From NCBI GenBank assembly GCA_029932585.1, contig JAOZPU010000005.1, forward strand, positions 13,527 through 51,115: a stretch of 37,589 nucleotides of DNA. Reading direction: 5' to 3'. Shown here one piece after another: positions 17,010 to 25,170 of the stretch. The notes beneath the pieces were generated by a model, which saw only the letters and a program-made list of their open reading frames with translations, had not been told where the DNA came from and ran no database searches. Origin of the DNA: Spirochaetia bacterium (GTDB lineage: Bacteria; Spirochaetota; Spirochaetia; B11-G9). Within the stretch, counting starts at the first letter, position 1, and each line of letters starts with the position of its first letter. The position numbers and the translations under genes were made by a program.

Positions 17010-17468
17010 ATGAAGAAAATAATTATAACAGTATCTGTGTTGATATTGCTGGCACTCTCTTCGTGTACTACTATGAAGGCAGTACCCAATGAAAAAGCAA
17101 TAGAAAGATTTATTGAATTATACAATACAGGAGATGCTATTCGTATAACAGAGATGACATCAATTCCTATGCTTATTGATGGTGAAATTGTTGCAAGAGA
17201 TAGTGATGCCGATTCCTTTTGGAATAGTCTTGCAAAAGCAGGATTTACCTTAAATGGAACAGAATCTTATACTGTAGAACCTTTAAATCCAAAATCCAGC
17301 TTGTACTTTGGAGATTCAATGGAAGTTTCTACATTTTTTACAAAGTATGTTCCGAAAACGGCTGTACTTGTAAGGGTAGAAGGTCCTGGAGGAGATTTTA
17401 TACTTCTCCTTTCAGGTAGAAAAGGTCCTTATCCATTCATTTTTGGTTTTACGGGGCCTTTATTATGA
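17010..17468 (+). CDS. Putative lipoprotein of unknown function
   Basis: A 152-residue protein with a lipoprotein signal peptide: MKKIIITVSVLILLALSSC, lipobox LSSC with Cys19. The mature part starts helical ('EKAIERFIELYNTGDAIRI') and then becomes beta-rich, a layout loosely like NTF2-type folds, but I cannot name a family. It overlaps the next gene, a FecR-domain protein, by 4 bases, so the two are translationally coupled and probably work together at the cell surface or in the periplasm. Confidence 0.8.
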   Translation: MKKIIITVSVLILLALSSCTTMKAVPNEKAIERFIELYNTGDAIRITEMTSIPMLIDGEIVARDSDADSFWNSLAKAGFTLNGTESYTVEPLNPKSSLYFGDSMEVSTFFTKYVPKTAVLVRVEGPGGDFILLLSGRKGPYPFIFGFTGPLL

Positions 17469-18478
17469 AAAATATATTTTTAATTATTTTTACAATTGTT
17501 ATTGTATTAACAGCTTCCGGCCAGAATGCAGATTTAGTTTATGTTGATGGGTGGGTTGATATTAGGTCTGGTGGTGAAGTTTATGAAGCTTTACCTGGTG
17601 ATGTCCTAAGAGCAGGTGATTCGGTAATTACAAGTTCAGACAGTATTGCAGAATTGGAGCAGAAGGATCGAAGTAAAATAATAGTAAAACCTGATTCGAT
17701 TTTTACTATACGTGAAATTGAAACTGATTCAGGAAAAGAGACTGTTCTTGCAACAACAGTTGGAGCTGTTTCATTTAAATTTGGAAAACTTTTTGGTAAA
17801 GAACCTATTCTTGCCACTCCCAGTATGGTTGCAGGAATAAGAGGGACAGAGCTTACTGTTTATGCAGGAGAGGATGGATCTACGCTTATTGCAGTAGACA
17901 GTGGACTTGTTACAGTTGAATCCATGGGTGTTTCAGTTGATTTAGTAAAAGATGAGGGTGTAGAAGTGCTTCCTGGAGAGGTCCCTGGAGAAAAATTCAG
18001 TCTGCTGGGCAGAAATCTGGATTTTTCCAGTTGGAACGCGGAGAAATATGAAGACCTTATTGCTGAACCTATCCTGGGGCTTGAGCATCTGGGGAAACAG
18101 CTGGGAGAGTATATTAAGAAAATTGATAGTCATAATGATCTTTTTAATAACCTAAAATCTGAAAAAGAAGCTGCAAAAGAAGATTTACAGAAAATTATTG
18201 ATGAAAAAGGAAAGGATCAGGGGCGAATCTTTTTTAATGAGAATATTCATCCTATTGATTTAAAAACAAATAGATTGTTTTTAAATATAAGGTACTATAG
18301 CCTATCATCCCTTTCTTTTAGACGTTATATTTTGGGCAGATTGTATTTAGATATGAAGGGGCGATTTATTATGGATTCCAAAAATCCAGAATATATTCAA
18401 TTTTTATCAATTTATCAGGAAAAAATGAGTCTTTTTGAGGATAAGGTGGTACCTTTTCTTGATGTAAATGATATCTAA
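17465..18478 (+). CDS. Secreted FecR-domain protein
   Basis: A 337-residue exported protein. A signal peptide (about 1-20, ending near 'TASGQNA') is followed by a FecR domain (about 22-165): 'GWVDIRSGG', 'AGDSVITSSDSIAEL', 'GAVSFKFGK', and the hallmark 'MVAGIRGTELTVYAG'. The C-terminal ~170 residues are helical and charged, of unknown role. Unlike classical FecR there is no N-terminal anti-sigma domain or transmembrane helix beyond the signal peptide, and no ECF sigma or TonB receptor nearby, so this is a structural or sensory periplasmic version. It is coupled to the upstream lipoprotein gene. Confidence 0.85.
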   Translation: MKNIFLIIFTIVIVLTASGQNADLVYVDGWVDIRSGGEVYEALPGDVLRAGDSVITSSDSIAELEQKDRSKIIVKPDSIFTIREIETDSGKETVLATTVGAVSFKFGKLFGKEPILATPSMVAGIRGTELTVYAGEDGSTLIAVDSGLVTVESMGVSVDLVKDEGVEVLPGEVPGEKFSLLGRNLDFSSWNAEKYEDLIAEPILGLEHLGKQLGEYIKKIDSHNDLFNNLKSEKEAAKEDLQKIIDEKGKDQGRIFFNENIHPIDLKTNRLFLNIRYYSLSSLSFRRYILGRLYLDMKGRFIMDSKNPEYIQFLSIYQEKMSLFEDKVVPFLDVNDI

Positions 18479-18488
18479 GGGGATAATT

Positions 18489-18902
18489 ATGTATAAAAGA
18501 GTTTTTTTATTAGCGATTATTGCAATTTTGGCATTTATTATGAGTTCTTGTGGTGCTTTTTTAGGCGTAAGTATTGAAGATAGAATTACCCAGTTTGAAT
18601 CTGATTTAAATGGAAATAGAAGTAATATAATTGATAATTTTAGTGAAAGTTGTGATGATTATCCTGGGATGAACACATTAGCTTATTGGAATGATAGTGG
18701 TTCGTTTGATGATGATTATAAAAACTTTAATATTACTATACCAAGTAATCCTGATTCTACTTTCACTACTAGTTTTTCAGATACTTCTGGGGGAGGTCCT
18801 TATACAATAAAGTTTTATCTGATTGATGAAGGGGATTTCTTTTTAGGAGAAAACTGGAGAATCAGAAATATTTGGATTAGTGATACACTCTATATTGATT
18901 AG
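18489..18902 (+). CDS. Putative lipoprotein of unknown function
   Basis: A 137-residue protein with a lipobox in 'AFIMSSCGAFLG'. The mature part is acidic and rich in Asp, Ser and Gly, with predicted strands toward the C-terminus ('YTIKFYLIDEGDFF', 'WRIRNIWISD'). I do not recognise a family. The ORF track begins at 18468, inside the FecR gene, but the ATG at 18489 with aagggg upstream gives a proper signal peptide and is preferred. It is part of the 17010-18902 group of exported proteins. Confidence 0.75.
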   Translation: MYKRVFLLAIIAILAFIMSSCGAFLGVSIEDRITQFESDLNGNRSNIIDNFSESCDDYPGMNTLAYWNDSGSFDDDYKNFNITIPSNPDSTFTTSFSDTSGGGPYTIKFYLIDEGDFFLGENWRIRNIWISDTLYID

Positions 18903-18941
18903 ATCGGGTAGTGAAAAATATATTTATTTGCGGAGTCAATT

Positions 18942-19172
18942 TTGAAGAAAAAAAAGAAGCTTGTAGAAATTGATACAGACTTTGATGCAACTTTCATGGA
19001 TGGTATCTTGAATGAAAAAGAGATACCCCATGTAATGGTTTCCTACTCAACTTCCGCCTTCATCAATCTATTCCAAACTCAGAGTGGGTGGGGGCATATA
19101 AGTGCTCCCTCTGAGTTTCTAAAGGAAATAGAAAACATTTACGAAGAATTTAAACAATCACATGCAGAATAA
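18942..19172 (+). CDS. Small cytoplasmic protein, possibly DUF2007-like
   Basis: A 76-residue protein without signal peptide, starting at TTG with ggag about ten bases upstream. The pattern 'FDATFMDGILNEKEIPHVMV' (a change in position to a longer effector, then a beta strand) and the C-terminal 'FLKEIENIYEEF' helix are reminiscent of DUF2007 'putative signal-transducing' proteins, but the similarity is by eye only. It lies between the exported lipoprotein genes and the second FecR gene. Confidence 0.6.
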   Translation: MKKKKKLVEIDTDFDATFMDGILNEKEIPHVMVSYSTSAFINLFQTQSGWGHISAPSEFLKEIENIYEEFKQSHAE

Positions 19173-19193
19173 TAATTATTATACTGTTCTAAT

Positions 19194-19222
19194 TTGAAAA
19201 ATTTACTTAAATGAGATATATT
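19194..19222 (+). promoter_or_regulatory. Sigma-70-type promoter of FecR-repeat gene
   Basis: ttgaaa (19194-19199), a 17-base spacer and tatatt (19217-19222). It is placed about 40 bases before the TTG start at 19263, which has a ctggagg Shine-Dalgarno. Confidence 0.55.
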
Positions 19223-19262
19223 ATACTACGTTACTTTTTCTACTGATCTCTGGAGGTTAACA

Positions 19263-20141
19263 TTGAAAAGAAATATATTTGTGATAATTCTATTATTTTC
19301 TATATTATTCTGTGCTGCAGCAGATGATTTTCTTCTTGTATATGCAGAAGGTGATATTTTTGAAAGTGAAAACGGAACATGGTATGAACTGTTTATAGGT
19401 GATATGCTGACTGATAGCAGTACAATTAAAGTTGGACCTGATTCCATGGTAGAGATTGATGCAAATGGTAATACCCTGCTGTTAAATAAACCGGGAACTT
19501 ATAAACTGGGCGAACTTATTACCAAAACCAGTAAAGTTTCTGCATGGGGCAATAACCCTGTTTTTAAGAAATTCCTATCAGGTGATAATTCCCGTTCAGG
19601 TGTACAAACTGCAGTTATGGGAGTTAGAGGTTCTGCTACTGAAACAGATGATGTCGAATGGCTTTCTGAAGACAGCATGATAATTGATGAGGCTATTGAA
19701 ATGATAGAAGATGGTTCTTTTAATGATGCCATAGATTTCCTTTCTGAGGAGATGGAGTTTGCGTTTGATGAAGATCTTTCTGTTTATAATTATTATATAG
19801 GATACAGCTATTATATGCTGGGAGCTTCCGGAAGATCACTTTCCTATCTGGATGAAGTTGAGAGTGATTATGATGCCGAGTATTATCCTGATTTTGTAGT
19901 ATTAAAGGGAAGTTTGCTCCTGGAATCACTTGCTTATAATGATGCGCTGGATCTTTTTAATGATTTTCTAAGAAATGATGATTTTTCGGAGACTGCTCAG
20001 GCTGTAAATTATCTAAGCGCCAGTGCACTAAAAGGTCTTGGGAAGGATAGTGATGCAAAAAAGAAACTGGAAATTACTGTAAAAATGAATCCATCCAGTG
20101 ACATTGGAAAATCTGCGGATACTTTGCTAAATAATTTATAA
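19263..20141 (+). CDS. Secreted protein with partial FecR domain and TPR-like repeats
   Basis: An exported protein of 292 residues. The signal peptide (MKRNIFVIILLFSILFCAAA) leads into a FecR-like domain (about 20-125) that ends with 'TAVMGVRGSATETDD', i.e. just after the VRG motif, where FecR proteins normally continue for several strands. From about 140 on it is helical with TPR-like units ('DEAIEMIEDGSFNDAIDFL', 'YYIGYSYYMLGASGRSLSYL', 'YNDALDLFNDFLRND'). It probably scaffolds other envelope proteins; the function is unknown. TTG start with ggagg; own promoter; followed by an intrinsic terminator. Confidence 0.85.
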   Translation: MKRNIFVIILLFSILFCAAADDFLLVYAEGDIFESENGTWYELFIGDMLTDSSTIKVGPDSMVEIDANGNTLLLNKPGTYKLGELITKTSKVSAWGNNPVFKKFLSGDNSRSGVQTAVMGVRGSATETDDVEWLSEDSMIIDEAIEMIEDGSFNDAIDFLSEEMEFAFDEDLSVYNYYIGYSYYMLGASGRSLSYLDEVESDYDAEYYPDFVVLKGSLLLESLAYNDALDLFNDFLRNDDFSETAQAVNYLSASALKGLGKDSDAKKKLEITVKMNPSSDIGKSADTLLNNL

Positions 20142-20159
20142 ATTTATATTTATTTTTTC

Positions 20160-20193
20160 AAAAAACCCGGCAATCAATAGTCGGGTTTTTTTT
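20160..20193 (+). terminator. Rho-independent terminator
   Basis: aaaaaacccg, a 12-base loop, then cgggtttttttt: nine or more pairs followed by a T run, 18 bases after the stop of the FecR-TPR gene. Confidence 0.9.
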
Positions 20194-20267
20194 ATCGCAA
20201 AAAAAAATATATTCTTGAAAATTATTTTTTTTTAACATAACATACAACTATAAGAGGGAGGAGTTTT

Positions 20268-20555
20268 ATGATAACTCAGGTATCAAGGTTTTATGTCAGG
20301 GTAAAAGAAGATCTGGAGAAGGCATTTACTGATTTTTTCCCCCATATGTCTTCAAATTATATTAAAATGGCAAATTTATTTGATAAAGATAAATGTTATC
20401 CTGTTTTGGCAGTTGAGAAAGTAGTTGTTTTTACAATTGATGGTTCAGAAGTAGAATCTGCACGTTTCCTTGTTCCTTCCGAAAATGGGAATTTTATATG
20501 GATTCAGTCAGAAATATTTGATTTTATGGGTTTTGAGGGTGCCTGCGGAGATTAG
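20268..20555 (+). CDS. Hypothetical small protein
   Basis: A 95-residue cytoplasmic-looking protein with no signal peptide or membrane segment. It has a very good gggaggag Shine-Dalgarno, and a possible promoter ttgaaa-N17-taacat at 20215-20243. Visible features are 'VSRFYVRVKEDLEKAFTDFF', a beta-rich centre ('LAVEKVVVFTIDGSEVE') and a short C-terminal tail ending GACGD. I do not recognise the family. It is isolated: a terminator lies upstream and the convergent hflX gene begins seven bases after its stop. Confidence 0.75.
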   Translation: MITQVSRFYVRVKEDLEKAFTDFFPHMSSNYIKMANLFDKDKCYPVLAVEKVVVFTIDGSEVESARFLVPSENGNFIWIQSEIFDFMGFEGACGD

Positions 20556-20562
20556 ATCTGTT

Positions 20563-21852
20563 TTAGGTCTCATTTGTAATGTATTCTTTCAGTTTGTTAT
20601 AAACCTTAACAGGGACTCTTGCTTTTATAATTGATCCTGTTTCCTTATAATCTTCATCAAGAACTGTTCCTTCTCTATGGATCATTGAAATTAAATCGTA
20701 CCTGTCGGTTGGAATTAATAAAGATATGATATGCTTGTCTTTGTTGAGTATTTCTTCAACTTTTTCAAAAATTTTTTCTAACCCCTTTTCTGTTTTTGCA
20801 GATATATATAATGCATCCGGGTTGTCTATTTCTATGTTTAAGCTATCTGTAGTATTTGTATCCAAATCTATTTTATTAAAGACCAGTATCATTGGTTTTT
20901 CACCAGCACCCAGTTCATTCAGAACTTCCATTGTAATTCTATACTGTTCTTCCACTTCCGGATGAGATAAATCCAGTACATGGATCAGAAAATCTGCAAG
21001 AACTGTTTCCTCCAATGTTGATCTGAATGCATCTACCAGATCATGGGGTAGTTTCCTAATAAAACCTACGGTATCTGTCAGAAGAATTTTATGTCCTCCA
21101 GGCAGGACTACTTTTCTGGTGGTGGGATCAAGTGTAGCAAAGAGTTTGTCTTCAACAAAGGCATTGGAACCTGTAAGTGCATTTAATAGAGATGATTTCC
21201 CTGCATTTGTATAGCCTACAAGAGCTCCTGTAGGAATAGAGAGGGCAGACCTTTGTTTTCGTAATGTATCTCTATGAAGCCGCACTTTTAAAAGTTCTTT
21301 CTTTAAGCGGGTTATTTTGTTCATAACAATACGTCTGTCGACTTCAAGCTGGGTTTCCCCTTCTCCTCGTGTTCCCTTGGATCCTCCCCTTTGTCTTGAT
21401 AAATGTGTCCATGCCCTTGTAAGCCTTGGAAGACTATATTCCATTCTTGCAAGACCTACCTGTAGAACCGCTTCTCTTGTAGTTGCTCTTCCTGCAAAAA
21501 TATCCAAAATAACTTCGTGTCTGTCAATTACAGCTTTCCCTGAAAGTTCTTCAAAATTTCTTTGCTGGCCAGGAGAAAGATCATTATCAAAGATTATTAC
21601 TTCAGCTGATAATTTTTTTGCAAATTCTGTTATTTCATCAGCTTTCCCTGTTCCAACGAAAAACTTAGGGTTTCTTTTTTTTAGGGGTACAACCAAAGAT
21701 TTTACAGTTTCGGCTCCCATTGTATCTACAAGGCTTTCCAATTCTTTTAGGTGAATAAGTGCTTCTCCCTTACTCATTTCCGGGTATTGCATACAAACTA
21801 AAACAGCTTTTTGTTTTAATTCGGTGTCTGTTAAATTTATATTTATTTCCAT
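20563..21852 (-). CDS. hflX: Ribosome-associated GTPase HflX
   Basis: A 429-residue GTPase that splits or rescues stalled 70S ribosomes under stress. It has the HflX N-terminal domain ('VPLKKRNPKFFVGTGKADEI', 'DNDLSPGQQRNFEEL'), the hallmark 'SLPRLTRAWTHLSRQRGG' and 'TRGEGETQLEVDRR', and the G domain: G1 'GYTNAGKS', G3 'DTVGFI', G4 'NKID', plus a short C-terminal domain ending 'VKVYNKLKEYI'. Length is typical. It is divergent from the small Cys-rich gene starting 33 bases away. Confidence 0.97.
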   Translation of the reverse strand: MEININLTDTELKQKAVLVCMQYPEMSKGEALIHLKELESLVDTMGAETVKSLVVPLKKRNPKFFVGTGKADEITEFAKKLSAEVIIFDNDLSPGQQRNFEELSGKAVIDRHEVILDIFAGRATTREAVLQVGLARMEYSLPRLTRAWTHLSRQRGGSKGTRGEGETQLEVDRRIVMNKITRLKKELLKVRLHRDTLRKQRSALSIPTGALVGYTNAGKSSLLNALTGSNAFVEDKLFATLDPTTRKVVLPGGHKILLTDTVGFIRKLPHDLVDAFRSTLEETVLADFLIHVLDLSHPEVEEQYRITMEVLNELGAGEKPMILVFNKIDLDTNTTDSLNIEIDNPDALYISAKTEKGLEKIFEKVEEILNKDKHIISLLIPTDRYDLISMIHREGTVLDEDYKETGSIIKARVPVKVYNKLKEYITNET

Positions 21853-21884
21853 ATTGATTTATATACTACCCGGGACTACAATGT

Positions 21885-22082
21885 GTGTCTATTATGAACG
21901 TACCTGACCGCCCACCAAATTGTCTTAAATGTATATATTTTGCAGTAACATGGGAACCCAATTTTCCCAGAAGTTGTAAGATGTTTGGTGTAAAATCAAA
22001 AAATCTTCCATCCTTAGTCGTAAAAAGAGCAACAGGTAAAAATTGTCCTGCTTTTAAAAAATCTCCAAAAATAAAAGATTAG
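21885..22082 (+). CDS. Small Cys-rich conserved protein (often mislabelled uracil-DNA glycosylase)
   Basis: A 65-residue protein with 'NCLKCIYFAVTWEPNFPRSC', then 'MFGVKSKNLPSLVV' and 'GKNCPAF'. The arrangement CxxC...C...C suggests a small zinc-bound fold. I recognise the pattern as a widespread small family that databases sometimes call uracil-DNA glycosylase, although it lacks any glycosylase domain; the true function is unknown. The start could be GTG 21885 or ATG 21894, with only a weak ggga upstream. It is transcribed away from hflX and ends six bases before the convergent ccsA gene. Confidence 0.8.
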   Translation: MSIMNVPDRPPNCLKCIYFAVTWEPNFPRSCKMFGVKSKNLPSLVVKRATGKNCPAFKKSPKIKD

Positions 22083-22088
22083 TATTAT

Positions 22089-22874
22089 TTAACCGTAACT
22101 ATGTAATCCTGATAGCACAAAATTAACACCAAAAAATGTAAAAATTGTAAACACAAACCCTACAATGGCAAGAATTGCAGAAATTTTCCCTCTTAAACTT
22201 TTTACCAGTCTTGAGTGGAGATATGCCGTGTAGACCAACCATGTAATCAATGCCCATGTTTCTTTAGGGTCCCAGCTCCAGTAAGATCCCCATGCCGATT
22301 CTGCCCAGATAGCACCAAAAATAAGTGCTCCAGCAGTATAAATTGGATATCCTATGGCAATTGCGGTATATGTTAATCTGTCTGCATTAAGCTTTTTCTC
22401 TGCATCTTTTGTAAGCAAGTAATAAATAGCAGTAATAAAACTTAAAGCAAAAAAAGATTCTCCTATAAATGAAAAAGTTACATGAAGAACCAGCCACATT
22501 GATTGAAGTGCTGGAATAGGTGGTTGAATATCTTTCGGGGCTATAGGGGAGGAGGCTATTGCCAGTAAAATTAATGCTACAATTGTACTCCCGAATAATA
22601 TAAACTGAAGAACCTTCCACTTTTTTTGAATACGATAAAAATAAAGCAAGAGTGCAATTATACCAGAAAAGAATACAAGTGATTCAAAAGTATTTGTTAC
22701 GGCAACAAAATTTATTTGTATACTTCTTTGTATATTTGTTGCCAGAAGTAATAGAGCGCCTGCCAGTAAAAAATAATGTGAAAATGGATCAGGTTTATCT
22801 GTTTTTTTTAAAAGAAAGAAAATCTGAATTACAGCAGCAATACTCAGCATAAAAAAAGCAATAGTTGGCATCAT
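22089..22874 (-). CDS. ccsA: Cytochrome c biogenesis protein CcsA (system II heme handling)
   Basis: An integral membrane protein of 261 residues with about eight helices. The WWD motif 'WGSYWSWDPKETWALITW', which presents heme on the outer face of the membrane, is intact. With ResB it forms the system II cytochrome c synthetase that exports heme and attaches it to CxxCH apocytochromes. Its start overlaps the resB stop by 4 bases (atga), so the two are coupled. No cytochrome c gene is in the window. Confidence 0.93.
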   Translation of the reverse strand: MMPTIAFFMLSIAAVIQIFFLLKKTDKPDPFSHYFLLAGALLLLATNIQRSIQINFVAVTNTFESLVFFSGIIALLLYFYRIQKKWKVLQFILFGSTIVALILLAIASSPIAPKDIQPPIPALQSMWLVLHVTFSFIGESFFALSFITAIYYLLTKDAEKKLNADRLTYTAIAIGYPIYTAGALIFGAIWAESAWGSYWSWDPKETWALITWLVYTAYLHSRLVKSLRGKISAILAIVGFVFTIFTFFGVNFVLSGLHSYG

Positions 22875-23851
22875 AGTATGTCATCTCCCAATTTTTGATA
22901 GTAAGTTAAAAAAAGTCCAATTGTTAGTAAAATAAGGCCTATAAGAACTGTATAGTATCCAGGATCACTTACAATCTGGAGCCCTGTACTTAATTTAGTG
23001 TCAGTTCCTATTATTGTATAAATATCAATTTTATCTGCAATAGACAGGCTTACAGGGCCTTCTCCTTTGTTATTGACCCATTTTTCAAATATTATTGTAT
23101 TTTTTTCAGAGTCAGAGGGATCTATAATAATATCATTAAAAATAAGTCCGTAATCGCCAGCAGGTATCAATTGGCCAGGCTTGAGTTGGTATATCGTATT
23201 TGATGAGTCAGATATAAATAGTATATTTTTAGATGTATAAGATATTTGATATATTTTTTTATTTCCAGCTTTTAAAGGAGTGTTAACTTCAATAGAATAA
23301 GAGTCTTTAATTAGTTGTCCATTTTTATTTAGATCTACTGTAGATATCCAGTCTTTTGGTCTGCCATTTTCATATTTTAGAAATTCAAAATTTTTAAGTG
23401 TTAAAGTGTAGCCACCTGTCAGGTTTATTGTTTCACCCTCTTCCATTCTTACAAATGCTTCAGTCCTTCCTAAAAAAGTAATCATACCCCCAATAATTAG
23501 TAAAAGAAGTCCAATATGTAATATGTCAGGACCAAATCTCTTTTTTGCTTTCCTTTGAAGTCTTCCTTTTAGTCTGTCAAAAGTACATACAAAAAGATTA
23601 ATAAAAAACAAAACAGATGGTATAATAAAAATAAAGGATCTGAAAAAATTATTGAAACCTGTAGTTAAAATAAGCCAGGTCGCAAAAGAATTATAGGTTT
23701 CAGTATAAAAAACCAGATCTTTATTTTGTGGAATGAAAGTAGAGATAATAGCTGTTAATGTAATAATTAGAATTAATACTATAGCAAGTTTAACTGAGCG
23801 GAAAAATTTAAATATGCCTCCTGCCCAATTTTTGGATGTATTGTTACTCAT
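22871..23851 (-). CDS. resB: Cytochrome c biogenesis protein ResB/Ccs1
   Basis: The partner of CcsA: 326 residues, with three N-terminal helices ('VKLAIVLILIITLTAIISTF' and two more), a periplasmic domain of about 150 residues and a final helix. The opening 'FKFFRSVKLAIVLIL' and 'STFIPQNKD' are family-typical. It is shorter than many ResB proteins (400-500 residues), as seen in anaerobes. Aggggaga precedes the ATG. A promoter is visible at 23900-23928. Confidence 0.92.
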   Translation of the reverse strand: MSNNTSKNWAGGIFKFFRSVKLAIVLILIITLTAIISTFIPQNKDLVFYTETYNSFATWLILTTGFNNFFRSFIFIIPSVLFFINLFVCTFDRLKGRLQRKAKKRFGPDILHIGLLLLIIGGMITFLGRTEAFVRMEEGETINLTGGYTLTLKNFEFLKYENGRPKDWISTVDLNKNGQLIKDSYSIEVNTPLKAGNKKIYQISYTSKNILFISDSSNTIYQLKPGQLIPAGDYGLIFNDIIIDPSDSEKNTIIFEKWVNNKGEGPVSLSIADKIDIYTIIGTDTKLSTGLQIVSDPGYYTVLIGLILLTIGLFLTYYQKLGDDIL

Positions 23852-23899
23852 ATTACATCTCCCCTTATATAGTATTAAATATGACTCTGCTAGTAATGT

Positions 23900-23928
23900 A
23901 TATTATAAATTAAATAGAATTTAGTCAA
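23900..23928 (-). promoter_or_regulatory. Sigma-70-type promoter of resB-ccsA
   Basis: On the minus strand: ttgact (23928-23923), then either tataat with a 15-base spacer (23907-23902) or taatat with a 17-base spacer (23905-23900). It lies about 50 bases before the resB start. Confidence 0.6.
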
Positions 23929-24000
23929 ACGAAATGTATAAATATTAAAAAAACTGTAACAATAATATTAGAAAAGTATAATTATTATTAATAATAATTC

Positions 24001-25029
24001 TTAAAAATCAACAAGTGAAAAATTTGAGGATTTTAGCTGAAAGTATTCTTCCAGACCAGAACTTACAAATATCTTTTTATCTTTTGTTATAAAAATTCCT
24101 TCTAATTTGTCTGTAGACTCCAATATTTCCATACCCCTTATAAGGCCTGCTGAAAATACGACGGTTGAATATGCATCAGCCATTATTCCATTATGAGCTA
24201 CTATTGTTATGCTAAGCAAATTGTTCTCAACTGGATAGCCTGAATCCGGATCAAGAATGTGGTGGTATCTGTTACCATTTTTTTCGAAATAGCGTTCATA
24301 TATACCAGACGTAACTACTGCTGACTCGTCTGTTTCTATGGTCCCAATATATTGACCTCTGGAATCAATAGGATTCTGAATACCAATTTTCCAGAGTGTT
24401 TCCTTATTTTTTTTACCAAAGGTAAGTACATTACCACCAAGATTTATAATCCCCTTAGTAAACCCTTTATTAAGGAGGAACTCCTTTAAAATATCTGCAG
24501 CATAACCTTTTGCAATACCACCCAGGTCTATAGCCATATTTTTGTATTGCAGAAATACTGTTTTTTCATTGTTATTCAATAAAATATTTTGAGATCCAAT
24601 AAATGGGAGAACAGCTTCAATTGTATGAGTTTCAGGTACATTCTGCTTTTCAGTTCCTATTGCCCAAAGGTTAACAAGAGGTCCAATAGTAATATCAAAT
24701 TTACTTCCTGGTAAATTTGCATATTTTATTCCTTCTTCTATTACAAAAAATGTATCTTCGGATACTTTAACAGGATTAATACCTGCATTGGAATTTATCT
24801 GATCAAGTTCAGAATTTAATATTACCGGACTCATTTTATTTTCTATATTTTGAATAATTTTAAATGCTTCCTGAAAGGAAAAATCATTATTTTTCTCATA
24901 TAGAGTAATGGAACATACAGTGCCTAAAGCAAAGCTGGTTTCAGAATAAGGTTTTACATTATTACTATTACAGGACATAACAGTAAGAGAGATAACAAAC
25001 AGGATAAAAATTGAGTTAATCTTTTTCAT
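24001..25029 (-). CDS. apbE: FAD:protein FMN transferase ApbE (lipoprotein)
   Basis: Periplasmic enzyme that attaches FMN to threonine of exported flavoproteins such as Rnf/Nqr subunits. The 342-residue protein has a lipoprotein signal with 'LTVMSC', then family motifs 'FALGTVCSITLY', 'DLGGIAKGYAADIL', 'INLGGNVLTFG', 'HHILDPDSGYPV' and metal-binding 'DAYSTVVFSAG'. It lies directly upstream of resB-ccsA on the same strand, separated by 149 bases holding the ccs promoter. Together they point to extracytoplasmic electron transfer. No Rnf or Nqr gene is in the window. Confidence 0.95.
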   Translation of the reverse strand: MKKINSIFILFVISLTVMSCNSNNVKPYSETSFALGTVCSITLYEKNNDFSFQEAFKIIQNIENKMSPVILNSELDQINSNAGINPVKVSEDTFFVIEEGIKYANLPGSKFDITIGPLVNLWAIGTEKQNVPETHTIEAVLPFIGSQNILLNNNEKTVFLQYKNMAIDLGGIAKGYAADILKEFLLNKGFTKGIINLGGNVLTFGKKNKETLWKIGIQNPIDSRGQYIGTIETDESAVVTSGIYERYFEKNGNRYHHILDPDSGYPVENNLLSITIVAHNGIMADAYSTVVFSAGLIRGMEILESTDKLEGIFITKDKKIFVSSGLEEYFQLKSSNFSLVDF

Positions 25030-25077
25030 AGTTTTAAAACTCTAACATATTGGACTCAAGGTTTGCAATTACTGATT

Positions 25078-25098
25078 GGAGAGGGGGACGGGGGGGCC
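25078..25098 (+). other. G-rich tract (G5 and G7 runs) in divergent intergenic region
   Basis: ggagagggggacgggggggcc contains runs of five and seven G in a region otherwise rich in A and T. It lies between the apbE start and the P1 peptidase promoter, 16 bases upstream of its -35. Such homopolymers are prone to slipped-strand length changes. Confidence 0.5.
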
Positions 25099-25113
25099 AA
25101 TAAAAATCTATAT

Positions 25114-25143
25114 TTGCCAATAACTATATTCCTATGCTACTAT
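25114..25143 (+). promoter_or_regulatory. Possible sigma-70 promoter of the peptidase-importer operon
   Basis: ttgcca (25114-25119), 18-base spacer, tactat (25138-25143), about 28 bases before the ATG at 25171. The elements match moderately. Confidence 0.45.
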
Positions 25144-25170
25144 GGTACAAATTATCAATGTGGAGTTCTT

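Noticed and set aside
21317-21754. 145-residue plus-strand ORF opposite hflX
   Set aside because: Antisense shadow of a clearly coding, conserved GTPase; no ribosome-binding site or family features.
25063-25170. N-terminal extension of the P1 peptidase ORF through the G-tract
   Set aside because: Starts at TTG without Shine-Dalgarno and encodes a segment foreign to the family; ATG 25171 with ggag fits.
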